The notes under the pieces: generated by a model
What the model was told of the DNA's origin: nothing
What the model saw: the letters and a program-made list of their open reading frames with translations, nothing else
Database searches by the model: none
Position numbers and translations under genes: made by a program
In this document: positions 17,816 to 24,978 of the stretch, one piece after another
Numbering within the stretch: the stretch's first letter is position 1
How the letters are laid out: every line of letters starts with the position of its first letter
Assembly (NCBI GenBank): GCA_902800355.1
Contig: CADCEE010000008.1
Location: forward strand, 1,084-43,664
Direction of reading: 5' to 3'
From: an uncultured Erysipelotrichaceae bacterium
Lineage (GTDB): Bacteria; Bacillota_I; Bacilli_A; RFN20; CAG-826
Length of the DNA: 42,581 bases

Positions 17816-18565
17816 ATGAAAAAAGAAAGAAGAAATGTTAAAGAAGTAATAACTAGAATGGCAACTTTAGCTACGCTATCAGCTTTAGGATTTGTCTTAA
17901 TGGCGTTTGCGCAGTTCCCATATCCTATGGCACCTTGGCTAAAGATTGAGATTAGTGAAATAGTCACTATTTTGGCATACGCATTATATGGCTTCCCTGG
18001 TGGTATTATTGTTGCGATTGTTAAAACTGCTTTAAATCTTGCATATCACGGATTATCTGGATTAGGTATTGGAGATCTAACTGCTTTATTCACTTCTGGA
18101 ATGTTTATCTTAGCGTTATTCTTAACTAGCCATGTCTTTAAATGGTTTAAAAAAGGCTTAGGGTTTAGAATCCTAGCCTATACTTTCTTAGCGGTATTTG
18201 TTTCTACCATCTTAACTATTGCTAATGCAATAGTGATTACTCCTTCTTATTTAACTGTTTTTGGTAGCAGTCCTCGCTTTGCAACTTGCTTTGAAGAAGG
18301 GATGATTCAAAATGTAACCGCCTACCTTACTAAAGATAGTACCTCTACTCATAATGCTTGGACTTATGTTGGAACGATTTCAACTATTTATTTACCTTTT
18401 AACCTTATAAAGACTGTAGCGTGTTGCGTTTTATATGAATTATTGTTCAACCGCTTGATCTTTGTTTTTATGCGTAAGTCTGAATTTTTCAGTAAATACT
18501 TTGTCGGTAATATTTTCACAAAAGAAACATCTGAAGAAGAAGTGACACTATCGGACGACAATTAA
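17816..18565 (+). CDS. ribU: ECF transporter S component, riboflavin type (RibU-like)
   Basis: Substrate-binding membrane subunit of an energy-coupling-factor vitamin transporter, predicted to bind riboflavin. The 249-residue protein has about six TM spans; the region PYPMAPWLKIEISEIVTILA followed by YGFPGGIIVAIVKTALNL matches the conserved RibU segment. The FMN riboswitch immediately upstream makes riboflavin the likely ligand. No ECF A/A'/T genes are in the window, so shared ECF modules must be encoded elsewhere. The first ATG follows the terminator T-tract directly; an ATG at 17858 is possible but has no better ribosome site. Confidence 0.9.
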   Translation: MKKERRNVKEVITRMATLATLSALGFVLMAFAQFPYPMAPWLKIEISEIVTILAYALYGFPGGIIVAIVKTALNLAYHGLSGLGIGDLTALFTSGMFILALFLTSHVFKWFKKGLGFRILAYTFLAVFVSTILTIANAIVITPSYLTVFGSSPRFATCFEEGMIQNVTAYLTKDSTSTHNAWTYVGTISTIYLPFNLIKTVACCVLYELLFNRLIFVFMRKSEFFSKYFVGNIFTKETSEEEVTLSDDN

Positions 18566-18589
18566 AAATGAACGCTTTTTACATTTTTG

Positions 18590-18618
18590 TTTACAAAAAG
18601 TTATTATTTTGATTTAAT
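18590..18618 (+). promoter_or_regulatory. Candidate promoter for an intergenic small RNA
   Basis: TTTACA (18590-18595) and TTTAAT (18613-18618) are spaced by 17 bases, placing a start site near 18625, just before the structured element. Confidence 0.45.
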
Positions 18619-18624
18619 ACAAGT

Positions 18625-18719
18625 AATGGTTCGCAGGTGAGACTGGATTAAGTCTGGCGAATCAATAATGTTACTGGATGCATATACGGCTTTAATTAGC
18701 GAGTTCTGCGTCCTTTTTT
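18625..18719 (+). ncRNA. Candidate structured small RNA or attenuator of unknown class
   Basis: Downstream of a plausible promoter, GGTTCGC (18628-18634) pairs with GCGAATC (18657-18663), enclosing an inner stem AGACT/AGTCT. After a 12-base linker, GGATGC (18676-18681) pairs with GCGTCC (18708-18713), again enclosing a small inner stem GGCT/AGC, and six T follow, as in an intrinsic terminator. This gives a self-contained transcript of about 95 bases. I compared it by memory with the TPP, THF, ZTP, preQ1, fluoride and guanidine riboswitches and none fits. No gene follows on this strand until 19463. It overlaps the 3' end of a minus-strand small ORF by a few codons. Confidence 0.5.
18688..18700 (+). 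repeat. 13-bp direct repeat, copy 1
   Basis: GGCTTTAATTAGC, identical to a second copy at 19055-19067. It forms the tip hairpin of the candidate RNA terminator and contains the stop codon of the minus-strand small ORF. Confidence 0.8.
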
Positions 18720-19031
18720 AATTCTTTTTATTTTCCTTTTGTCATTTTTGTCCCAAATCCATTTATATATTCTTTTATCAAACGATTTGTAATGATCAAC
18801 ATATATTCTGTTTTCTATATAAAAATTTTTATCTAGAGGGATATTTGGATTTGGGTGTCTATATAATGGCGTATTATTTTTAAAAAATGACACCAGTTTA
18901 TCTTTAGATAAGTTATTTTTTAACAAAGGGTCACTGTGCAATAATAGGTTTTTTCTTAAAATACCTTTTTGCTTAAATATATAGGAATAGTGTTTTCTTT
19001 TCTTGTTATATCTGAATTCGCTTTTTGATAT
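18696..19031 (-). CDS. Small basic ORF without a standard start codon (or decayed gene)
   Basis: An open minus-strand frame of 111 codons ending at TAA (18698-18696). A conventional start exists only at TTG 18941, giving 81 residues with no good ribosome site. Yet the frame upstream of that TTG looks coding (SKSEFRYNKKRKHYSYIF), and an AGAGGT site (19042-19037) is spaced six bases from an ATA codon at 19031, exactly where a start would be expected. The product is very basic and aromatic (RHPNPNIP, KWIWDKNDKRKIKRIKKG). I do not recognise the family. Possibilities are a gene using ATA or ATT as start, a gene with a mutated ATG, or a decayed cassette gene. It lies between two 13-bp direct repeats. 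Confidence 0.45.
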   Translation of the reverse strand: MSKSEFRYNKKRKHYSYIFKQKGILRKNLLLHSDPLLKNNLSKDKLVSFFKNNTPLYRHPNPNIPLDKNFYIENRIYVDHYKSFDKRIYKWIWDKNDKRKIKRIKKGRRTR

Positions 19032-19054
19032 AATTTACCTCTATTTATACACCT

Positions 19055-19067
19055 GGCTTTAATTAGC
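19055..19067 (+). repeat. 13-bp direct repeat, copy 2
   Basis: GGCTTTAATTAGC, identical to 18688-18700 and 367 bases from it. Here it forms a near-perfect palindrome GGCTTTAATTAGCC. It is followed on the + strand by CCCTAC...GTGGGTTTTTT, a second terminator-like hairpin ending near 19096. Confidence 0.8.
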
Positions 19068-19152
19068 CCTACACTATATACAGAGTGGGTTTTTTCGAAA
19101 ATTTGTAAAAAAAGTTTCTGAGATTGACTCAAAAACTTCATTATGCAAAGCA

Positions 19153-19187
19153 TAAAAAAACCAGATTTTTTGAGGATCTGGTTTTTC
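19153..19187 (-). terminator. Intrinsic terminator of the ferredoxin gene
   Basis: On the minus strand AACCAGAT, a loop, ATCTGGTT and a run of T, lying 8 bases after the ferredoxin stop codon. The left arm also begins with T on the other strand, so some bidirectional action is possible. Confidence 0.85.
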
Positions 19188-19194
19188 TATATCA

Positions 19195-19374
19195 TTACTC
19201 TTCTACAGAGATTGCACCAACTGGGCAGACACTAACGGCTTCTTCTTCGCCTTCTCCAGAAACAACTTCTGCTAATCCGCTATCGCCGATTGCGAAGTCA
19301 TCTGGGTATGTACCTGCGCAACATCCACAACCAATGCATAAGCTTTGATCGATTCTGACTTTCTTTTTCGCCAT
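19195..19374 (-). CDS. fer: Small ferredoxin, single 4Fe-4S cluster
   Basis: A 59-residue acidic ferredoxin, found by reading the minus strand from ATG 19374 (strong AGGAGG site upstream) to TAA 19195. It starts MAKKKVRIDQSLCIGCGCC; the cluster ligands are C13, C16 and C19, plus C50 in SVCPVGAISVEE. Cys18 is an extra cysteine not needed for the cluster. The size and the C-terminal CPVGAI are typical of Firmicutes low-potential electron carriers. It is a single-gene unit, with a -10-like TATAAT upstream on the minus strand and its own terminator; the divergent neighbour is the cytidylyltransferase gene. Its redox partner cannot be told from the context. Confidence 0.93.
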   Translation of the reverse strand: MAKKKVRIDQSLCIGCGCCAGTYPDDFAIGDSGLAEVVSGEGEEEAVSVCPVGAISVEE

Positions 19375-19462
19375 TGATATTTACCTCCTGGGTTTTATTT
19401 GTTTATTATACTATTGCCTATTTTATTTTGCTAATTATTATTAAAGAGATTATTATTAACGC

Positions 19463-20131
19463 ATGAATGTAGCGCTTATTGTCTTTGCGGGATCTGGGTC
19501 AAGAATTCACTCTGATATTCCTAAACAATTTATTAAAATTAATGACCGAGAAATGGTCATTTATTCTATTAAAAAATTTAATGAAAATCCGCTTATTGAT
19601 GAGATTGATTTAGTGACTTCTAAGGAATATATTCCTTATGTTGAGTGTTTTAAAGAGAAATATCATCTAGAAAAAATTAATAAAGTAATTGCAGGAGGAG
19701 ACTCTAGACAAGCCTCAGTTAGACTAGGGTTAGAGGCTCTTATCTTACAAGAAAATGATAAGATATTAATTCATGATGGAGATCGTCCTTTAGTTAGTGA
19801 TGCTCTTATTAATCAAGCCATCGATTATCTAGACGAATTTGAGGCTGCTTGTCCTTTTATTTACGTTAAAGAACAAATCCCTCAAATATCTAATTTAGGA
19901 AGAAGACATATTTTAAACGGAGAAGAAATACATATTCAAACTCCTCAAGCGTTTAAGTTTGGATTAATCAAAAATAAGCATATTATTAATAAAGACATCG
20001 CTGTTAGTGATGATATATCTTTAGTGGACGAGTCTATGGTAAAATATTATCATGGTGACAAATTTAACTTTAAAGTTACCACAGATGATGATTTAGAATA
20101 TTTGAAAGAGTGTATTGAGCAAAAAAGATGA
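19463..20131 (+). CDS. IspD/TarI-family cytidylyltransferase
   Basis: Nucleotidyltransferase of 222 residues that joins CMP to a sugar-alcohol phosphate: either 2-C-methylerythritol 4-phosphate (IspD, isoprenoid synthesis) or ribitol 5-phosphate (TarI, teichoic acid). Motifs: the nucleotide loop VFAGSGSRIHSDIPKQFIKI, GGDSRQASVRLGLEAL, ILIHDGDRPLV, IQTPQAFKFGLI, and the C-terminal KVTTDDDLEYLKE. The PKQF wording leans towards TarI-like enzymes, but no other teichoic acid or MEP pathway gene is near, so both remain open. The usual AAG of the loop is VFAG here. There is no strong ribosome site. It overlaps the next gene by ATGA, and its own stop is TGA. Confidence 0.85.
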   Translation: MNVALIVFAGSGSRIHSDIPKQFIKINDREMVIYSIKKFNENPLIDEIDLVTSKEYIPYVECFKEKYHLEKINKVIAGGDSRQASVRLGLEALILQENDKILIHDGDRPLVSDALINQAIDYLDEFEAACPFIYVKEQIPQISNLGRRHILNGEEIHIQTPQAFKFGLIKNKHIINKDIAVSDDISLVDESMVKYYHGDKFNFKVTTDDDLEYLKECIEQKR

Positions 20132-20541
20132 GTAAATTTACAGACAATTTCCGTAAATATCGTAAAACCTATATTTTTACTTTTGCGATTTCCCTTTTAA
20201 TGGGTATCGCTATTTTTTGCTTATATTTTTTCTTAAACGGATATTTTGTTTTATCTGCTTTAAATGGAGTCAGTATTGCCGCTGTTGCAATTGTGGGTAT
20301 GGCGGGCTTAGTTTGGGTCCATTCTCAAGGTGCATTTGATACATTTGCATATGGATTTAAACAAATGTTTAGTTCCTTCTTTTCTAAGAATGCGAATAAA
20401 TATAATGACATGTATTCTTATAAGCAAATAAAGGCTGAAAAAAGAGAAAATTCTCCTCGCATTTATTTTGCGATGCTTTTTGCCGCTATCGTCTTTGTTT
20501 TAGCAATTATTGCTTTAGAAATTGTCTATCACATTCATTAG
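20128..20541 (+). CDS. Small membrane protein, DUF3899-like
   Basis: A 137-residue protein with three predicted TM spans: about residues 17-38, 43-64 and a last one at 114-134, with a basic cytoplasmic stretch between (KNANKYNDMYSYKQIKAEKRE). The pattern of a TM hairpin, then GAFDTFAYGFKQMF, then a final helix resembles the DUF3899 family of Bacilli, whose function is unknown. It overlaps the cytidylyltransferase gene by four bases (ATGA), so the two are co-translated. A short terminator follows. Confidence 0.7.
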   Translation: MSKFTDNFRKYRKTYIFTFAISLLMGIAIFCLYFFLNGYFVLSALNGVSIAAVAIVGMAGLVWVHSQGAFDTFAYGFKQMFSSFFSKNANKYNDMYSYKQIKAEKRENSPRIYFAMLFAAIVFVLAIIALEIVYHIH

Positions 20542-20571
20542 TTGATTGGCTAGTAAAAATAGGTTAATTAG

Positions 20572-20592
20572 CGGCTTTAGGCCGTTTTTTTG
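20572..20592 (+). terminator. Short intrinsic terminator
   Basis: CGGC TTTAG GCCG followed by seven T, 30 bases after the small membrane protein stop. Confidence 0.7.
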
Positions 20593-20593
20593 T

Positions 20594-20623
20594 TTGCAAT
20601 ATGTATGCACATTAATATATACT
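20594..20623 (+). promoter_or_regulatory. Candidate promoter for the subtilase operon
   Basis: TTGCAA (20594-20599) and TATACT (20618-20623) with 18 bases between. Together with the AAAGGAGGT ribosome site at 20664-20672 this would drive the protease, binding protein and Big2 lipoprotein genes. Confidence 0.5.
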
Positions 20624-20678
20624 AATACGCAAATAAAAAATACACGTGCTTATATGTACGAGAAAAGGAGGTAAAATT

Positions 20679-23600
20679 ATGATTAAAAAATTAGCGATGC
20701 TTGCTACTGTCACAGCCGGACTATTCATGGGCGCTAACACTGCAGGAAGCATTCCTCAAGCTAGTAAAGCTCCACTTGATACTGGAATCATCGTTGAACT
20801 TGAAAGATCCTTAAGTTCATTAACTGACGAAGGTATTCGAAACGTCCAAAATGCATTCCTTAATCGCGTTCGTAGTGAAGTGACAAGCAATGTTAAAGTA
20901 TTGTCTAATTATACAGTCTTAAATAACGCTGTTGCGATTGCTGTTAATAGTCAATATGTTAGTCAAATTACCAATTTAAGTGGTGTTAAAAGTGTAACTA
21001 GAAATGAATTACATGAAATCACTAGTACTTCTAGAGACATCATTCCTGTTGATCCAGAAACCGATTACGGTGGAAGTGATAACATTTCCGCTGACACAAT
21101 GAAAAAGCCTGACAACACTAATGATGGTGAAGGTACTGTTATTGCTATTATCGATAATGAATTCTATTTACGCGGCAAACACACTGAGAAAAACGAAGCT
21201 GGAGAAGATGTTACTATTGATGCTTGGCATCATGAAACCTTCACATCCTTTGAAGAATTAAGTGAATCCGTTACTCAAAGATTCCAACCAAAAAGAAAAG
21301 TAATTCAAGGAAAAACAATTTATATTACTCCAGACTTATATCAACAAGCCTCACACGCCAAGTCATCTATTGTTGCAAACACTGAAGTAGGCACTGAAGG
21401 ATCCTTATTCTTCAACTCCAAAGTCCCATTCTATTACGACTATGGTGGAAGCGCTGATAAATACGGTGTTGATGGAACTCCTGACTGTGATGTCACTAGC
21501 TTAATTGATTATCATGGTAGCCACGTTGCTTCTATTGCCGCAGGCCATTCAGAATTCTATAAAGGTATCGCTCCAAAAGCACAACTCGTGTTAATGAAAG
21601 TCTCTACTGACTTCCGTGCACCAGTTATCGCTGAACAAATGGGCTTATCTTCATATTCTGGTATGTTTGATACTGCTATTTTAAATGCTTTAGAAGACGC
21701 AATTAGCTTAGGCGTTGATGGCATTAACATGTCCTTAGGTACTAACCTTGATGACTTTGATGGTGATTCCATTACCATGAAGACCATTACTAGATTATCT
21801 GATGCTGGTATCTTAAGTGCTATTTCTGCTGGTAATGCTGGTAAAACCTCATTCGCTTCTTTAGGTGGATATGGTAACTGGACTAGCGATATGGTGGAAA
21901 CTGGTACATTGGGTGGATACGCCAATCATAAGTCGGCAACCATTATTGCCTCTGCTCAACCAAATAAAATCTTCTATACACAAGCTTTAAAAATTGGTTC
22001 TTCATTTGTTGCATTTGAAGATCAAGTAACCAATAGAGAAGGCTTCCCAAAAGATTATAAAGTTGAAAGACCATTCAAAGATTTATTTCCAACTGGAACC
22101 GAATCATTAGCTTGGCAATATGTTCCAGGATTTGGTACCGCTGCTGATTATGTCGGAATCGATGTAAGAGGCAAATTAGCGATTGTTAATCGTGGTAGTA
22201 CCGCATTCTCTGATAAATATACTGTTGCCAAAAACCAAGGCGCAAAAGCGATGGTCATTATTAATAACGACCCAACCGCTAACGATTTTAACTTCCATTG
22301 TTCATTTGGAGAAACTCAACCTGAATTCCCAATTATCTTAGTGTTATTCAAAGATAAGCAAGTATTCGATGGAACATTAGGTGAAAAATCTGGTGTTTTA
22401 CATCTTGCTCAAAACGAATTACAAGTTAATGAAAAGGCCAAGACTGCTTCTACATTCACTAGTGACGGTTTATCATTCGATCTTGAAATTAAACCAGACA
22501 TCTCCTCTCCTGGAGATTTAATTAGAGGTGCAGTCCCACCACAAAATAAAGATGATAAAGATTCTCGTCCACTTACTTCATACGCATTCTTAAGTGGTAC
22601 ATCTATGGCTTCTCCAAACTACGCTGGAGCCCAATCCGTCTTATTATCTAAACAAGCTAAGGCTTACTATTCTAAAGCTGCTGGCGCAATGACTGCTGAT
22701 CAATTTGCAGCATATAAAAACACTATTGATATGCGTATGTTATCAACCGCTGATCCAATGTATGACTTAGAAGTTTCTCCTGAAACTGGAGTTAAAACCT
22801 TAACTTCCCCACGTATTCAAGGAGCAGGCTTAGTTGACTTAGGCGGCGCATATAACACTGATGTCTATCTTGAAGGTGCGGATGTATTAGGTAACCATAC
22901 CGGAAAAGCAAAAGTCTCTTTAAGAAATTATGAAGACATCAATAACGGACGTATTAAATTAAAATTCTATTCCCATAATGAAAGTGATGAAAATCGTAGT
23001 TATGACGCTTATCTCACAGTGATGAGACCAGCGATTAAAAACGATAACGGTGTTGTCACTAAAGACTATAACTACCGTGGAGAAATTGATTCTATTACTG
23101 CATGGCCAAGTAGAAGCTATTGGGAATTATCTGCTGATCCTGAAACAGGTGCAGATATCTATGTGGAAAGAACTGTTGCTGGTAAAGTTGAAAATAAAGA
23201 CTACTTCAAAGTCTCTAGAGAAATTACTTATTATGCAACTGAAGAGGCATGTAGAAATGCTACATATGATGAACAAAATCACACTTGGTCTTGTAGCAAC
23301 TGTGGTGAATTACACATTGCAGGTGGCGAAGAACACTGCCCTAACTGTTTACACGATAAAGAACATTACACAGAAGACTTCTACACTAGAATCGCTCCTG
23401 AAAAATATGTTTATAACGAAGAAACCCGTTCATGGGAAGTCTTACCTGGATATGATTATCAATCCACTCAAGACGTCTTCATTGAAGAAAGATTACCATT
23501 AGGCGAATTAACATTCGTTCCTGGTGAAGAACTCCATGAATTAGCTACTTATCAATTAAGTAACGAAGTTAAAGAAGATATCTTAAAATTCTTCGAATAT

Positions 23601-24977
23601 GGTTGTTACATTGAAGGATTCTTAACCTTAGAAAGTAGACAAAATAAAGAAAACCTTAATCTTGTCTATGCCGGATTCTTCGCTGGAGGAGAAAATACAT
23701 ATCATGACGCTCCAGTTGTGGAACCATTCAACTTCGAAAAAGATGAAAAGAAGGTTTATCCAAGTGATTTAGTTAATGACATCGCTAAAGTCTTAGCTGG
23801 TAAAGATGTTGCTGACTTCGGAAGTACTTGGATTGCTGGTTATCTTGAAAGTGGTAAATCATTTGATACTACTGCCTATGAAGAAAACACCAATTCCTTC
23901 TCTAACTTAGCCAAAACATCATCCAACTGGCACTTCGTTGGTGAAGATCCATTCACTGGCGAAATGGTGGATAATCCAAAAGATAATATCTATGTTGGTG
24001 ACCCACGCGCCACAAATACGATGATTATTCAACAATTTGTGATGAGATCAGTTGTGGATAATTACTTCACGATTGTGAATACCGAAACTGGCGAACAAGT
24101 CTATAAGTCCAACTTACAAGATATCGCTAGACCATACGGTTATATGAAGAGATGGCCACTTTATAAATCACACGTTAATGGTGATAGATTAGGTAGCTAT
24201 ATTGCTGATAAAGCCGTTGCCATTATTCCTTTATATGATGTCGAGACTGGTGTAGCGTTCGAAGATGGTGAATATGCTATAACCTTTAATTACTTACTCG
24301 CGGGCACGAATGAGTGGACTGGCGATAAATATCAATACAAGTTCACAATTGATAGTTCTGCTCCAGAAGTAAGCAAAGTTGTCCATGACTCAGTCGACGA
24401 AAGTGTGAGACTCTACATCGAAGAAGGTAATCTCGCCTACGCTGCATTTGGCGGTATGTCTGGTGGATTATGGGAAGTTCAAGAAGATGAAGACGGACAA
24501 TACGTTGAAGTCAGTGAAGAAAAACTTACTGAACTCTTAGACGAAAATCCAAATGAGGCGACTGATGATACTGGAAGATTATATCTCTCCCTAGTCAATA
24601 AAGCCTTTGGATCTACTGGTGTTGTCGTTAGATTCAGATATGACTTCAAGAAAGACGCCTATGACTTCGATAATCAAATCATGGCGCAACATAATCAATT
24701 AACTATTGCTCACGATTTAATCGATAGAGGTACTTATCTCAGCATTATCGAAGTGAATGGTGGTCAATATAAAGAAGTAACCGATGAGGACATTGTGAAA
24801 TTCGCACTTTGTAGTAGAAATAACGTAGTGATCGAACACGTCGAATATGTCCCAGTAGTTACTGGCGGTTGTGGTGGAAATGTCGCTGCAACTAGCATCA
24901 TCTTATCAACATTATCAATTAGCGCGATTGTCTTAATCGTTATTGCTAGAAAAAAGAAAAAACTAGGAGGTAAATAA
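20679..24977 (+). CDS. Membrane-anchored S8 subtilase with PA domain
   Basis: Secreted serine protease of 1432 residues when started at ATG 20679, which follows AAAGGAGGT; an upstream in-frame GTG would precede the ribosome site. Order: signal peptide (to about residue 25), an inhibitor-like propeptide (IIVELERSLSS to GVKSVTRNELHE), and a catalytic domain with Asp159 (VIAIIDNEFY), His279 (DYHGSHVASIAAG) and Ser642 (LSGTSMASPNYAG). A PA-type insertion precedes the Ser (YVGIDVRGKLAIVNRGST). A long beta-rich region follows. A CxxC...CxxC knuckle lies at residues 872-890. The C-terminus is GGCGGN, one TM helix and RKKKK. The plan resembles cell-envelope proteases of the lactocepin/C5a peptidase group, but there is no LPxTG. 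The peptide-binding lipoprotein gene starts one base after its stop. Confidence 0.93.
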   Translation: MIKKLAMLATVTAGLFMGANTAGSIPQASKAPLDTGIIVELERSLSSLTDEGIRNVQNAFLNRVRSEVTSNVKVLSNYTVLNNAVAIAVNSQYVSQITNLSGVKSVTRNELHEITSTSRDIIPVDPETDYGGSDNISADTMKKPDNTNDGEGTVIAIIDNEFYLRGKHTEKNEAGEDVTIDAWHHETFTSFEELSESVTQRFQPKRKVIQGKTIYITPDLYQQASHAKSSIVANTEVGTEGSLFFNSKVPFYYDYGGSADKYGVDGTPDCDVTSLIDYHGSHVASIAAGHSEFYKGIAPKAQLVLMKVSTDFRAPVIAEQMGLSSYSGMFDTAILNALEDAISLGVDGINMSLGTNLDDFDGDSITMKTITRLSDAGILSAISAGNAGKTSFASLGGYGNWTSDMVETGTLGGYANHKSATIIASAQPNKIFYTQALKIGSSFVAFEDQVTNREGFPKDYKVERPFKDLFPTGTESLAWQYVPGFGTAADYVGIDVRGKLAIVNRGSTAFSDKYTVAKNQGAKAMVIINNDPTANDFNFHCSFGETQPEFPIILVLFKDKQVFDGTLGEKSGVLHLAQNELQVNEKAKTASTFTSDGLSFDLEIKPDISSPGDLIRGAVPPQNKDDKDSRPLTSYAFLSGTSMASPNYAGAQSVLLSKQAKAYYSKAAGAMTADQFAAYKNTIDMRMLSTADPMYDLEVSPETGVKTLTSPRIQGAGLVDLGGAYNTDVYLEGADVLGNHTGKAKVSLRNYEDINNGRIKLKFYSHNESDENRSYDAYLTVMRPAIKNDNGVVTKDYNYRGEIDSITAWPSRSYWELSADPETGADIYVERTVAGKVENKDYFKVSREITYYATEEACRNATYDEQNHTWSCSNCGELHIAGGEEHCPNCLHDKEHYTEDFYTRIAPEKYVYNEETRSWEVLPGYDYQSTQDVFIEERLPLGELTFVPGEELHELATYQLSNEVKEDILKFFEYGCYIEGFLTLESRQNKENLNLVYAGFFAGGENTYHDAPVVEPFNFEKDEKKVYPSDLVNDIAKVLAGKDVADFGSTWIAGYLESGKSFDTTAYEENTNSFSNLAKTSSNWHFVGEDPFTGEMVDNPKDNIYVGDPRATNTMIIQQFVMRSVVDNYFTIVNTETGEQVYKSNLQDIARPYGYMKRWPLYKSHVNGDRLGSYIADKAVAIIPLYDVETGVAFEDGEYAITFNYLLAGTNEWTGDKYQYKFTIDSSAPEVSKVVHDSVDESVRLYIEEGNLAYAAFGGMSGGLWEVQEDEDGQYVEVSEEKLTELLDENPNEATDDTGRLYLSLVNKAFGSTGVVVRFRYDFKKDAYDFDNQIMAQHNQLTIAHDLIDRGTYLSIIEVNGGQYKEVTDEDIVKFALCSRNNVVIEHVEYVPVVTGGCGGNVAATSIILSTLSISAIVLIVIARKKKKLGGK

Positions 24978-24978
24978 T

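Noticed and set aside
18625-18719. TPP riboswitch, suggested by CTGGATTAAGTCTGGCGAA
   Set aside because: It looks like the TPP CTGGATAATGCCAGCG block, but the CTGAGA and ACCC blocks and the closing helix are missing, and the pairing seen here is different.
18956-19153. A 65-codon minus-strand ORF
   Set aside because: It runs through the 13-bp repeat and the ferredoxin terminator, has no ribosome site, and its sequence is not protein-like; the overlapping frame at 18696-19031 is a better candidate.
19124-19348. A 74-codon plus-strand ORF
   Set aside because: It is the shadow of the ferredoxin gene on the other strand.
20646-20678. An earlier GTG start for the subtilase
   Set aside because: It lies upstream of the strong AAAGGAGGT site and would add residues before the signal peptide.
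24855-24974. LPxTG sortase signal on the subtilase
   Set aside because: The TM helix and basic tail are there, but no LPxTG-like motif precedes them; GCGG is found instead.
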